A stretch of DNA of 64,000 nucleotides from Butyrivibrio sp. (GTDB lineage: Bacteria > Bacillota > Clostridia > Lachnospirales > Lachnospiraceae): positions 78,900-142,899 of the forward strand of contig NZ_JAGBLU010000137.1 of NCBI RefSeq assembly GCF_017635265.1, written 5' to 3'. The stretch's first letter is position 1, and every line of letters starts with the position of its first letter. The notes under the pieces are model-generated. The model made no database searches, was not told the origin of the DNA, and saw nothing but the letters and a program-made list of their open reading frames with translations. Made by a program: the position numbers and the translations under genes. This document shows, one piece after another, positions 49,655 to 58,836 of this stretch.

Positions 49655-50872
49655 ATGTCAAATATCAGAAAGATCATTCCAAGTATATATCTGTTCAACG
49701 AAAAAGCTGTTAAAGGCATAAATGATAGGACTGTTGTTTATGATGATCCGCTTTTATATGTTGATGAATTGAATAAAAGCGGTATCGGAAGTATTTTTGT
49801 TTATGATTTATCTGAAGGTCAGACTGATGAGGCACACGAAAAAGCTTTGGATATGATAAAGCTTATATGCAAAAAAGCTGATGGTAATATTATCGGAGCA
49901 GGCAATATTAAGAGAATGGAAGATGTAAAAAAGCTCTTGTATGCAGGCTGTGCGAAGGTTGCGCTTAATTATTCCAAAGACAGTGAAGTTGCTGTTACCG
50001 CTGAAGTATCTGAGAAATTCGGAAAAGAAAAAATTCTTGTGCTTTTTGATTCTGAAAGCGAACTGAAAACCGATAAAAATCTAATCGAAAAATATTCCGT
50101 TGAGCTTGTTTATTTTCCGAAATCAGAGAGAGATCTTGCCGGTACAGATATTGATTTTACAATCACTTATGTTATTGATGAATATCTTGAGAAAGCGGAT
50201 TGCTACAAAAAATCCATTGTTGATAACGGACTTGAACTTTTCACGCTTAAACCTGCATTTTCCTGGAATGATCTGAAAAAGAATTCTGACGGAATGGTTC
50301 CTGTTATTGTTCAGGATTATAAAACCGATCAGGTTCTTATGCTGGCATATATGGACGAAGAGGCTTATAATAGAACTCTCGAAACAGGAAAAATGACATA
50401 TTACAGTCGCAGCAGAAAATCTCTTTGGATTAAAGGAGAAACCAGTTCTCATTATCAGTTTGTCAAAGCTCTTTATGCTGATTGTGACATGGATACGATT
50501 CTGGCAAGTGTTAAGCAGATCGGAGCTGCTTGTCATACAGGTAGCTATTCATGCTTTTTTAATGAAATTGCAAAAACTGATTTTGAAAAAAAGAATCCTC
50601 AAAAAGTACTGGAGGATGTTTTTGAAGTCATTAAAGACAGAAAAGTTAATCCGAGACAGGGCTCGTATACAAACTATCTTTTTGATAAAGGTATAGATAA
50701 AATTCTTAAAAAGGTAGGAGAAGAGGCAACGGAGATAGTTATAGCTGCAAAAAATCCAAATGATAATGAAATAGTTTACGAAATGTCTGATTTCCTGTAT
50801 CATATGATGGTCCTCATGGCAGAAAAAAATGTAAGCTGGGAGGATATAACAGACGAATTGTCACGAAGATAA
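49655..50872 (+). CDS. hisIE: HisI-HisE bifunctional enzyme with an N-terminal HisA/HisF-like domain
   Basis: A 405-residue fusion for steps two and three of histidine synthesis. The first ~205 residues resemble part of a HisA/HisF barrel (IIGAGNIKRMEDVKKLLYAG, then CAKVALNYSKDSE) but are too short for the full 250-residue barrel. HisI (about 213-310) has the metal-binding YYSRSRKSLWIKGETS and DCDMDTI and CHTGSYSC motifs. HisE (about 322-405) has KVGEEATEIVIAAKN. ATG 49655 follows AAAGGAG at 49638-49644; the longer frame starts inside hisB. Confidence 0.9.
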   Translation: MSNIRKIIPSIYLFNEKAVKGINDRTVVYDDPLLYVDELNKSGIGSIFVYDLSEGQTDEAHEKALDMIKLICKKADGNIIGAGNIKRMEDVKKLLYAGCAKVALNYSKDSEVAVTAEVSEKFGKEKILVLFDSESELKTDKNLIEKYSVELVYFPKSERDLAGTDIDFTITYVIDEYLEKADCYKKSIVDNGLELFTLKPAFSWNDLKKNSDGMVPVIVQDYKTDQVLMLAYMDEEAYNRTLETGKMTYYSRSRKSLWIKGETSSHYQFVKALYADCDMDTILASVKQIGAACHTGSYSCFFNEIAKTDFEKKNPQKVLEDVFEVIKDRKVNPRQGSYTNYLFDKGIDKILKKVGEEATEIVIAAKNPNDNEIVYEMSDFLYHMMVLMAEKNVSWEDITDELSRR

Positions 50873-50881
50873 GGAAAAGAT

Positions 50882-52758
50882 ATGAACGAAAACTTAGCTC
50901 TTAGCGATGAGACTTTGCTTGAACTTGAGAAACCCGAAAGATACATTGGAAATGAGGTCAACAGTGTCTATAAAGATAAAAACAGTGTTGATATAAGATT
51001 TGCCATGTGTTTTCCGGATGTATACGAGATAGGCATGTCTCATCTTGGTATTCAGATTCTTTACGGAATGTTTAATTCCTATGATGATGTATGGTGCGAA
51101 AGAGTCTACTCACCTTGGGTAGATGCCGACAAAGTCTTCAGGGAAAAGGACATTCCTCTTTTTGCGTTAGAATCACAGGATGAAATCAGAAAATTTGATT
51201 TCCTTGGTTTCACAATTCAGTATGAAATGTGTTACACAAACATTTTGCAGATATTAGACCTTTCAAAGATACCTCTTTTAGCCAAAGACAGGGATTGGGA
51301 CCAACCGATTGTTATTGGCGGAGGGCCTTGCACTTATAATCCTGAACCGATAACAGACTTCTTTGATATGTTTTATATTGGTGAAGGTGAAACAAAATAT
51401 AGAGAAATATTTGATTTATATAAGGCTTGCAAAAAAGAAGGTACTTCACGTCAGGAATTCCTGCGCCGCTGCTCCCATATTTCCGGAATTTATGTGCCGT
51501 CATTTTATGATGTTAAATACAAAGAGGACGGAACTATTCTTTCCATGCAACCTATTTACGAGGATGTTCCGGCTGAAATCAAAAAGGAAATGTGTCTTGA
51601 TATTTCCAATCAGTTTTATCCCACAAAACCGGTAGTTCCTTACATTAAAATAACTCAGGACCGAGTTGTTTTGGAGATAATGAGAGGATGTATCAGAGGT
51701 TGCCGTTTCTGCCAGGCAGGTCAATATATAAACCACTTCGCGAAAAAGACGTGGATCATTTAAAAGAACTTGCCCTTGAAGCTTTAAAAAACACAGGTTA
51801 TGAAGAAATATCCCTTAGTTCCTTAAGCTCAAGTGATTATTCAAAATTGCCTGAACTTATAAATTTCCTAATTAAGCACTGTAATGAAAAGAAAATAAAT
51901 ATTTCATTGCCTTCACTTAGAATTGATGCTTTTTCTCTGGATGTAATGAGTAAAGTACAGGATGTAAAAAAGAGCAGTCTTACTTTTGCTCCCGAGGCCG
52001 GAACTCAAAGAATGAGAAATGTTATAAATAAAGGACTTACAGAAGAAGACATCTTAAGAGGTTCTCACGAAGCATTTCTGGGTGGATGGAATAAAGTAAA
52101 ATTGTATTTTATGCTCGGTCTTCCGACTGAGACAGATGAAGACATACTTGGAATTGGTGATATTGCCAATAAGGTAGCTGTTGAATACTTTGAAACCGTA
52201 CCCAAAGAGAAAAGAAACGGAAGAACAATTGATATCGTTGCAAGTACTTCATTTTTTGTTCCCAAGCCATTTACACCTTTTCAGTGGGCACCTATGAATA
52301 CCAAAGAAGAATTTCTTGATAAAGCAAATAAAACAAGAAAAGGTATTATGTCTCAGCTCAATCAGAAACATATTAAATACAATTGGCATGAAGCTGATGC
52401 AAGCATGATGGAAGGAATTTTGGCGCGTGGTGACAGAAGGTTAAATGAAGTTATTCTTAAAGCCTATAAAAAGGGCTGCATATATGATGCCTGGGGAGAA
52501 TATTTTAAATTCGATACCTGGATGGAAACTTTTGAAGAGTGTGGAATTGATCCTTTCTTTTACACAACAAGAGAACGTGCGGAAGATGAAATATTCCCTT
52601 GGGATATATTAAATTGCGGCGTTTCAAAGAGCTTTCTTTTAAGAGAATGGAAAAATGCACTTGAAAACAAACCTTCATCAAACTGCAGGCTTTCATGCCT
52701 TGGATGCGGTGCAGCATCTTATGGAGTTGGAGTTTGTACTGAGAATGGCAAAGCTTGA
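50882..52758 (+). pseudogene. B12-binding radical SAM protein (TIGR03960 family), interrupted by a frameshift
   Basis: Two overlapping frames, 50882-51763 and 51688-52758, together encode one ~625-residue protein. The first has the B12-binding-like N-terminus (PDVYEIGMSHLGIQILYGMF) and the complete radical SAM motif CIRGCRFCQAG. Relatives continue with an IYRPxREK-type segment; here IYKPLREKD is found only in the second frame. Only two bases, CA at 51722-51723, stand where a codon is expected, so one base is missing. There is no slippery heptamer. It is either a true mutation or a sequencing error. The family is thought to act with the DUF2344 protein encoded next. Confidence 0.85.
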
Positions 52759-52840
52759 AGCTGATTATGTAAAGTTTCAGTATCAGTTTCAGGCTGTGGC
52801 AGGCAATATTTAAGCTTACGTTATCGTAGGAGAAAAGTTC

Positions 52841-53569
52841 ATGAATAAATTACGTGTAAAATTTATCAAGCATGGTCCGATCAAGTTTGTTGGACATCTT
52901 GATATTATGAGATATTTTCAAAAAGCAATAAGAAGAGCCGAAATAGATATAAAGTATTCAAAAGGCTTTAGTCCCCATCAGCTCCTTTCTTTTGCTCAGC
53001 CCTTAAGTGTAGGTGTTACAAGCGACGGCGAATACCTTGATATGACAGTTAACAGCATGACTTCAGTAACGGATGTTATGGATAAACTTAATTCTGTTAT
53101 GAATGAAGGTATTAAAATTATCGCAATAGACGAGCTTGATGAAGCAACTTCCAAAGCTATGACCGATGTTTATGCAGCAAGATATACAGCTGGGTTCAGG
53201 GAGTCGTCAAAGCCTGATTTTGACTGGATCGCAGAGTTTGATAAGTATTTAAAAAATGATAAGCTTCCGGCTATGAAAAAGACAAAGAGCGGTTTCAAAG
53301 AAATTGATATGAAACACATGGTCTTTGACTATAAGCTTGATCCTCAAAATGAAACAGTTGATCTTTTGCTGAGTATGAGCAGTTCCGAAACTCTTAAACC
53401 GGCTCTTTTATTTGAAGGATTTTTTAAGAGCCTTGATAAAGAATTTTCCGTATCTATGCTTTCTCTTCACAGAGTTGATATTTATAAGCTTGTTGAGGAT
53501 GGCGATACAAAATATATTGAGCCTTTTATTGTTACCAATGATCAAAAGAGGTTTTATTTAAATGGCTGA
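52841..53569 (+). CDS. TIGR03936/DUF2344 radical SAM-associated protein
   Basis: A 242-residue protein of the DUF2344 family, which is fused to or follows the TIGR03960 radical SAM protein in many Firmicutes. The N-terminus LRVKFIKHGPIKFVGHLDIM and RAEIDIKYSKGFSPHQLLSF are diagnostic. The biochemical role is not established; the usual neighbourhood with RNase G and ribosomal genes suggests RNA or ribosome modification, which is inference. TAGGAG lies upstream, and the end overlaps the RNase gene by eight bases. Confidence 0.88.
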   Translation: MNKLRVKFIKHGPIKFVGHLDIMRYFQKAIRRAEIDIKYSKGFSPHQLLSFAQPLSVGVTSDGEYLDMTVNSMTSVTDVMDKLNSVMNEGIKIIAIDELDEATSKAMTDVYAARYTAGFRESSKPDFDWIAEFDKYLKNDKLPAMKKTKSGFKEIDMKHMVFDYKLDPQNETVDLLLSMSSSETLKPALLFEGFFKSLDKEFSVSMLSLHRVDIYKLVEDGDTKYIEPFIVTNDQKRFYLNG

Positions 53570-54755
53570 GATTGTTACATCCGCTTATCACGGAGCACCG
53601 CTTGTTGCAGCTTTTATTGATAATAAGCTTGAGTTTCTGGAGTTTGTCAGAAAAAAAGAACTTAATAATATATACATTGGCCGGGTAGATCATATTGTTA
53701 AGAATATTAATGCCGCATTTGTACGATATAATGGTGATGAAATAGGTTATCTGCCTTTAAAGAACATATTGCCGGTTTGCGTATTAAACAGAAAGCTCAG
53801 CACCAATGAAAATGTTAAGGCCGGCGATGAAGTTGTAGTACAGGTTGAAGTTGAGAAAATAAAAACCAAAAAAACAAAGCTTACCACTTATATTTCTTTA
53901 TCCGGCAAATACACAGTTATAACTTTGGGAAGATGTGGAGTAGGAGCATCTTTAAAGCTTGATGACAAAACAAGAAAAAGACTTGCAGGTGATGTTAAGG
54001 AAAGCTTTTATTTATTAACACAAGACTATATTAACAAACTAGGCGGCACATCAGTTGGAATGATAATAAGAACCAATGCCGTTGATATTTCGTCTGATGA
54101 TAATAATGCAATACTTGATGATGCCAGAGAATGCATAGAGCTTTTGATTCATATCATTACTAATGCTTCTTGCAGGACCTGTGGCAGCTTATTATATTCA
54201 AAAGAGCTTTCAATTTATTCCGAAAATGACGATATAAATGCTCCATACATTGATAAAGCCAAAGCATTTTTAAAAACAAGAGATATTATTGATCCTATTG
54301 TTGTTAAAGATAACGGAATACATGGAATTAATTCAAAGGTTGATGAACTTAAATCTAATAAAGTATGGCTTAAAAGCGGTGCATATCTGATAATAGAGCA
54401 GCTTGAAAGTTTTAATGCCATAGATGTTAATTCCGGAAAAGCAATCACCGGAAAGAAAGACATTTCAAAAAAAGTCAATATGGAAGCTGCTGTTGAAATA
54501 ATGCGGCAAATTCGTTTACGCAATTTATCCGGAATGATTTTGATAGATTTTATCAACATGCAAAACGAAGAGGATTATAAAGACCTTATAGATATTGTGA
54601 CAAGTTATGCCAGAATGGATTATGTTCACACCAGCTTTATTGACATAACCGGATTGGGCATTATGGAACTTACAAGAAATAAAAACGATAAATCATTAAA
54701 AGAAATCTTACATGATGTTGAAAAACCTGTTGACATTAGTAAACATCAATGCTAA
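53562..54755 (+). CDS. rng: Ribonuclease E/G family protein (RNase G)
   Basis: A 397-residue endoribonuclease that would process rRNA and mRNA. An S1 domain (NIYIGRVDHIVKNINAAFVR, about residues 33-52) is followed by the catalytic region, where the magnesium-binding aspartates lie in FNAIDVNSGK and MILIDFINM. It is shorter than E. coli RNase G (489), as is common in clostridia. CRTCG (about residue 205) may contribute to a metal site. Its start overlaps the DUF2344 gene. Confidence 0.88.
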   Translation: MAEIVTSAYHGAPLVAAFIDNKLEFLEFVRKKELNNIYIGRVDHIVKNINAAFVRYNGDEIGYLPLKNILPVCVLNRKLSTNENVKAGDEVVVQVEVEKIKTKKTKLTTYISLSGKYTVITLGRCGVGASLKLDDKTRKRLAGDVKESFYLLTQDYINKLGGTSVGMIIRTNAVDISSDDNNAILDDARECIELLIHIITNASCRTCGSLLYSKELSIYSENDDINAPYIDKAKAFLKTRDIIDPIVVKDNGIHGINSKVDELKSNKVWLKSGAYLIIEQLESFNAIDVNSGKAITGKKDISKKVNMEAAVEIMRQIRLRNLSGMILIDFINMQNEEDYKDLIDIVTSYARMDYVHTSFIDITGLGIMELTRNKNDKSLKEILHDVEKPVDISKHQC

Positions 54756-54770
54756 TATATCATGGTATGC

Positions 54771-54824
54771 CGCATAACTAGGCAAAAGTGGGTTTTTACC
54801 CCGCCAAAGTTAGCGAGTTTTTTT
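54771..54824 (+). promoter_or_regulatory. Candidate ribosomal protein L21 leader
   Basis: A compact three-part hairpin precedes rplU: CGC(A)TAACT (54771-54779) pairs with AGTTAGCG (54808-54815), GGC (54781-54783) with GCC (54803-54805), and GGGT (54790-54793) with ACCC (54798-54801). A T-run follows at 54818-54824. This position and shape fit the L21 leader known from Firmicutes, thought to be bound by L21 for feedback control. The T-run means it may also terminate transcription from rng. Confidence 0.65.
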
Positions 54825-54841
54825 GAAGAAGGAGGTAACTT

Positions 54842-55150
54842 ATGTACGCAATTATTGTAACTGGTGGAAAGCAGTACAAAGTTTCCGAGGGTGATGAAAT
54901 CAGAGTTGAGAAGCTTGATGTTGAGCCCGGAAAAGAAGTAACATTTGATAATGTTATTGCAGTAAACGATGACAAGACTCTTAAGGTTGCCGGCGATGTT
55001 AACGGTGCTAAGGTTAGCGCTACAGTTGTTGAGCAGGGTCGTGGTAAGAAGGTTGTTGTTTACAAGTACAAGAGAAAGACTGGATACCATAAGAAAAATG
55101 GTCACAGACAGCCATTCACACTTGTAAAGATTGAAAAGATCTCTATGTAA
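54842..55150 (+). CDS. rplU: 50S ribosomal protein L21
   Basis: A 102-residue protein starting MYAIIVTGGKQYKV, with KVVVYKYKRKTGYHKKNGHR near the C-terminus, both diagnostic of L21. AAGGAGG lies seven bases upstream of ATG 54842. It begins the conserved rplU-prp-rpmA-obgE order. Confidence 0.98.
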   Translation: MYAIIVTGGKQYKVSEGDEIRVEKLDVEPGKEVTFDNVIAVNDDKTLKVAGDVNGAKVSATVVEQGRGKKVVVYKYKRKTGYHKKNGHRQPFTLVKIEKISM

Positions 55151-55170
55151 TTATTAACAATTGGAATTAT

Positions 55171-55500
55171 ATGACTACTATTACAATTACCAAGACGTCC
55201 GTTGATAAATACAAATCCATTGAATGCAATGGTCATGCAGGTTTTGCTGATTATGGCAATGATATTGTATGCGCAGCTGTTTCAGTCCTTACTATAAATC
55301 TTATCAATTCAATTGATAATTTTACCGATGATGAGATAAGCGTTGTGCAGGATGAAGACAAGGGACTGATAAAGCTTAGTTTTAAAGATGAACCGAGTTA
55401 TGATTCAGATTTATTATTAAGATCTTTTGAACTTGGAGTAGACAGTATATTCCAACAGTATGGAAAGAAATTTCTGAACATTAAATTTAGGAGGGAATAA
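55171..55500 (+). CDS. prp: Ribosomal-processing cysteine protease Prp
   Basis: A 109-residue protease of the YsxB/Prp family. The catalytic His is in NGHAGFADYGND (about residue 22) and the catalytic Cys in DIVCAAVSVL (about residue 34). In Staphylococcus Prp removes the N-terminal extension of L27 before ribosome assembly, and here the matching extension is present in the next gene. It sits between rplU and rpmA, the standard arrangement. Confidence 0.93.
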   Translation: MTTITITKTSVDKYKSIECNGHAGFADYGNDIVCAAVSVLTINLINSIDNFTDDEISVVQDEDKGLIKLSFKDEPSYDSDLLLRSFELGVDSIFQQYGKKFLNIKFRRE

Positions 55501-55503
55501 GTC

Positions 55504-55791
55504 ATGATGAATATGAACCTTCAATTTTTTGCTCACAAGAAGGGTGTTGGATCTACTAAGAACGGTAGAGATTCAGAGTCAAAGAGACTTGGAGCAAAAA
55601 GAGCTGACGGACAATTCGTAAAGGCCGGTAATATTTTATACAGACAGCGTGGAACACACATTCATCCTGGTGTTAATGTAGGAATCGGCAGCGATGATAC
55701 ATTATACGCACTTGTTGATGGTGTTCTTAGATTTGAGCGCAAGGGCAGAGATAAAAAGCAGGCTAGCGTTCATCCTGTAGAGAATAAGTAA
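55504..55791 (+). CDS. rpmA: 50S ribosomal protein L27 with a Prp-cleavable N-terminus
   Basis: A 95-residue L27 precursor. It begins [20 protein letters not shown]; the LQFF-A motif matches the Firmicute cleavage site, so mature L27 should start AHKKG. The body ([18 protein letters not shown], then [15 protein letters not shown]) is typical. The start may be ATG 55504 or 55507. AGGAGGG lies upstream. A terminator follows. Confidence 0.97.
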   Translation: MMNMNLQFFAHKKGVGSTKNGRDSESKRLGAKRADGQFVKAGNILYRQRGTHIHPGVNVGIGSDDTLYALVDGVLRFERKGRDKKQASVHPVENK

Positions 55792-55802
55792 TTTGTTTAA
55801 GC

Positions 55803-55840
55803 GGGCTTCAAACACTTTTATGTTTGGAGCCTTCTTTTTT
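55803..55840 (+). terminator. Intrinsic terminator after rpmA
   Basis: GGCTTCAAACA (55804-55814) pairs with TGTTTGGAGCC (55821-55831) with one G-T pair, then CTTCTTTTTT. It separates the ribosomal genes from the obgE leader. Confidence 0.9.
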
Positions 55841-55863
55841 ACCAGATCATATTCGATTTTTGA

Positions 55864-55962
55864 GGAGCATGATACTGTTCGATACGTATTGTGTCGAGTT
55901 ACTGTATCATAATCCGAAATGATTTAGTCAGATATAAACTATTGTTTATAGAGGAGAAATTA
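55864..55962 (+). promoter_or_regulatory. Conserved structured leader, copy B (before obgE)
   Basis: The counterpart of the ligA leader at 15032-15130, with the same length and the same distance to the start codon. TGATACTGT (55870-55878) pairs with ACTGTATCA (55901-55909) except for one T-T mismatch, and inside it TCGATAC (55879-55885) can pair with GTGTCGA (55891-55897). A third hairpin, ATAAAC (55934-55939) with GTTTAT (55944-55949), stands directly before TAGAGGAG, the ribosome site. An upstream terminator means transcription probably begins at or just before the element. Confidence 0.7.
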
Positions 55963-57306
55963 ATGCCGGTATTTGTAGATAAAGCTAGAATCTTTATACA
56001 GAGTGGTAAGGGCGGAGACGGACATATCTCATTCAGAAGAGAAAAATATGTTCCCAATGGCGGCCCTGATGGCGGTGACGGTGGCAAAGGTGGCGATGTT
56101 ATCTTTGTTATTGATGAAGGAATAAATACTCTTGCTGATTTCCATTATGGTGGAAAGTATAAAGCAGAGAATGGTCAGGATGGAAATAAGAGACGATGCC
56201 ATGGAAAGAATGGCCAGGATCTTTACATAAAGGTTCCGGAGGGCACGGTTATTAAAGAAGCCGAATCCGGAAAAGTTATTGCTGATATGAGTAGCGGCAA
56301 TAAAGAGGTTGTTGTACTTAAGGGTGGCAAGGGTGGTAATGGTAATATGCATTACGCGACTTCTACTATGCAGGCACCTAAATACGCTCAGCCGGGACAA
56401 CCGGCTCTTTCTCTTGAAGTTATTTTGGAACTGAAAGTGATTGCTGACGTTGGACTTGTAGGTTTCCCAAATGTTGGTAAATCTACTTTCCTTTCAAAAG
56501 TGTCAAATGCTAAACCCAAGATAGCAAATTATCATTTTACAACTCTTTCACCTATGCTTGGAGTAGTGGATTTAAATGATGCAAAAGGTTTTGTCGTTGC
56601 CGATATTCCGGGACTTATAGAAGGTGCATCAGAAGGTGCTGGACTTGGGCACGAATTTTTAAGGCATATAGAAAGAACCCGCATGATGATACATGTGGTT
56701 GATGCTGCTTCTACTGAAGGAAGAGACCCGATTGCGGATATTGATGCTATCAATGATGAATTAAAAAACTATAATGCTGATATAACAAATAAACCACAGG
56801 TAATAGCTGCAAATAAAATTGATATGCTGCCTGATGGTGAAGAGGCTGAAATCATACAAAAAATTCGTGACAAATATGAACCGCTTGGTGTAAAAGTATT
56901 TGCAACTTCAACCCTTACTGGAAAAGGTATTCAGGAACTGTTATACTATGTAAGTAGAGCTCTTTCTGAACTTCCACAGGAATCAGTGGTATTTGAACAG
57001 GAATTCTTCCCTGAAACCATGATGAGGGATTCAGATGAAGCATTTTCTGTTTATTATGACAAAGATACTGCCGAATACGTGATTGAAGGCCCTAAAATTG
57101 AGAAAATGCTTGGCTATACCAATCTTGAATCTGAGAAAGGTTTTGCTTTCTTCCAGAAGTTCCTTGCTGATAATGGTATTCTTGATGAACTTGAAAAGCT
57201 TCATATCGGTGAAGGTGACACAGTCAGAATGTATGGCTATAGTTTTGAATATTACAGAAATGCAGATACTCAGCCCGTATCTGAAGATGAGGATGAAGAA
57301 GAATGA
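55963..57306 (+). CDS. obgE: GTPase ObgE (CgtA)
   Basis: An essential 447-residue GTPase of 50S assembly and stress control. The glycine-rich Obg fold is residues 1-158 (SGKGGDGHISFRREKYVPNG), the G domain follows with GFPNVGKST (G1), TTLSP (G2), DIPG (G3) and ANKID (G4), and an OCT domain occupies about 355-430, ending in an acidic tail (EDEDEEE). The start is ATG 55963 after AGAGGAG; the frame upstream to 55891 runs through the conserved leader. The stop overlaps yhbY by four bases. Confidence 0.97.
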   Translation: MPVFVDKARIFIQSGKGGDGHISFRREKYVPNGGPDGGDGGKGGDVIFVIDEGINTLADFHYGGKYKAENGQDGNKRRCHGKNGQDLYIKVPEGTVIKEAESGKVIADMSSGNKEVVVLKGGKGGNGNMHYATSTMQAPKYAQPGQPALSLEVILELKVIADVGLVGFPNVGKSTFLSKVSNAKPKIANYHFTTLSPMLGVVDLNDAKGFVVADIPGLIEGASEGAGLGHEFLRHIERTRMMIHVVDAASTEGRDPIADIDAINDELKNYNADITNKPQVIAANKIDMLPDGEEAEIIQKIRDKYEPLGVKVFATSTLTGKGIQELLYYVSRALSELPQESVVFEQEFFPETMMRDSDEAFSVYYDKDTAEYVIEGPKIEKMLGYTNLESEKGFAFFQKFLADNGILDELEKLHIGEGDTVRMYGYSFEYYRNADTQPVSEDEDEEE

Positions 57307-57611
57307 CATTAACAAGTAAACAAAGAGCTTATTTAAAGAGTCTTGCTGCAGATTTAGATCCTGTTTTTCAAATCGGAAAAGCAACAGTAACACCTGAAAT
57401 AACAGATGCTATTGCAGAAACTTTTAACACACACGAGCTTGTTAAGATTACAGTTTTAAAAAATTGTGTCGAAGATGTTAATAATGTTGCTATAATGATT
57501 TCAGAAAGAACAAGATCAGATCTTGTTCAGGTTATTGGACGTAAATTTGTTTTATATAAACCATTTAAAGATAATCCAAAGATTGTACTTCCTAAAACTA
57601 AGAAAGCTTAA
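57303..57611 (+). CDS. yhbY: YhbY-family RNA-binding protein
   Basis: A 102-residue CRM-domain (CRS1/YhbY) protein associated with ribosome precursors. MTLTSKQRAYLKSLAADLDP and FQIGKATVTPEI are typical, and the GxxG-type loop region is near VIGRKFVLYKP. The start overlaps the obgE stop (ATGA). Confidence 0.95.
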   Translation: MTLTSKQRAYLKSLAADLDPVFQIGKATVTPEITDAIAETFNTHELVKITVLKNCVEDVNNVAIMISERTRSDLVQVIGRKFVLYKPFKDNPKIVLPKTKKA

Positions 57612-57637
57612 TTCTTTTAACGGCCGGAGGTAGTAAT

Positions 57638-58246
57638 ATGGAAAGCAGAAAAATAGGAATACTTGGTGGAACCTTTGATCCTATCCACAATGCTCATTTG
57701 CTTCTTGGAGAATCTGCAAGGGAGCAGTTTGGACTGGACAGAGTAATCTTTATACCTAACAATCTTGCACACTTACCAAACAGAACCGAAGTTACGAGTG
57801 GTGAAATTCGTTATCAGATGGTAAAAATGGCCATTAATGATAATCCTTATTTTACCTGCTCAAGAATTGAGATTGATAAACCTGATGGAACTTACACCTA
57901 CAATACCATTCAGGAACTTAAGCTTATGTATCCGGGAGATGAATTATTCCTTATTCTGGGCGGAGATTCAGTGATTGGTATTGACAACTGGTATAAATCA
58001 AAAGAACTTCTGCAGTCATGTACTATTCTGGCTGCTGTAAGAGAAGATGATAATCTTGCAGCCCTTGATAAAAAACGTAAAGAGCTTGGAACAATTTATG
58101 GAGCAGATATAAGACTTCTGAAATTTAACAGAATTGATATTTCTGCTACTGAAGTTCGTAATCGTGTTCGTACCGGCAGATCTATAAGATATATGGTTCC
58201 GGATGAAGTAATTGAATTCTTATGTATAAAAGGATTATACAAATGA
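57638..58246 (+). CDS. nadD: Nicotinate-nucleotide adenylyltransferase NadD
   Basis: NadD adenylates nicotinate mononucleotide in NAD synthesis. The 202-residue protein has the nucleotidyltransferase motif GGTFDPIHNAHLLLGE (about residues 10-25) and the C-terminal RIDISATEVRNRV motif. LGGDSVIGIDNWYKSKEL is conserved in the family. GGAGG lies upstream. The stop overlaps the yqeK start. Confidence 0.96.
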   Translation: MESRKIGILGGTFDPIHNAHLLLGESAREQFGLDRVIFIPNNLAHLPNRTEVTSGEIRYQMVKMAINDNPYFTCSRIEIDKPDGTYTYNTIQELKLMYPGDELFLILGGDSVIGIDNWYKSKELLQSCTILAAVREDDNLAALDKKRKELGTIYGADIRLLKFNRIDISATEVRNRVRTGRSIRYMVPDEVIEFLCIKGLYK

Positions 58247-58824
58247 AGACAATTGAAATAACTCAAAGACTTAGAAAAGAGCTTTCTAAGGAACTTAAAC
58301 CAGACAGATTTGATCATACTCTTGGTGTTGCTTATACCGCTGCAAATATGGCGTTTATTTACGGTGCTGATGTTAATAAGGCATTAATAGCCGGAATGCT
58401 TCATGATTGTGCTAAATGTATGTCGCATGAAGAGCAGATAAAAATCTGTGAAAAGAATAATATTGAGCTTACAGATGTAGAAAGGAAAAATCATTCCCTA
58501 TTACATGCAAAAGTCGGAATGTATCTTGCAAGAACAAAGTACGACGTTTATGATACTGAGATACTGGGTGCTATCAGATGGCATACTACAGGTCGGGAAA
58601 ACATGACTCTTCTTGAAAAAATCGTCTATATAGCAGATTTCATTGAGCCAAACAGAAAACCGCTTGAAGATATGGAAATAATCAGGAAAGAAGCTTTTAC
58701 TGATCTGGATAAGTGCCTTGCTCATATTCTTCATAATTCTGTTATTTATTTAAAAACAATTGGTAAAGAATGCGATGAAGCTACATTGAATGCTTATCAT
58801 TTCTACAAAAAATATTACGAATAA
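58243..58824 (+). CDS. yqeK: YqeK-type HD hydrolase (symmetrical Ap4A hydrolase)
   Basis: A 193-residue HD-domain protein. The metal-binding residues are in FDHTLGVAYTAANMA, GMLHDCAKCMS and AIRWHTTGRENMT. YqeK of Firmicutes hydrolyses Ap4A symmetrically. ATG 58243 overlaps the nadD stop; the frame upstream to 58222 lies inside nadD. The order nadD-yqeK-rsfS is standard. Confidence 0.93.
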   Translation: MKTIEITQRLRKELSKELKPDRFDHTLGVAYTAANMAFIYGADVNKALIAGMLHDCAKCMSHEEQIKICEKNNIELTDVERKNHSLLHAKVGMYLARTKYDVYDTEILGAIRWHTTGRENMTLLEKIVYIADFIEPNRKPLEDMEIIRKEAFTDLDKCLAHILHNSVIYLKTIGKECDEATLNAYHFYKKYYE

Positions 58825-58836
58825 TCGAGGTTATAT

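Noticed and set aside
51688-51720. Start of a separate protein at ATG 51688
   Set aside because: The residues encoded before IYKPLREKD are an out-of-frame reading of the radical SAM cysteine motif; the second frame is the continuation of the upstream gene.
51715-51730. Programmed -1 frameshifting as the explanation of the split radical SAM gene
   Set aside because: No X-XXY-YYZ slippery heptamer or following stable hairpin was found at the junction, so a mutation or sequencing error is simpler.
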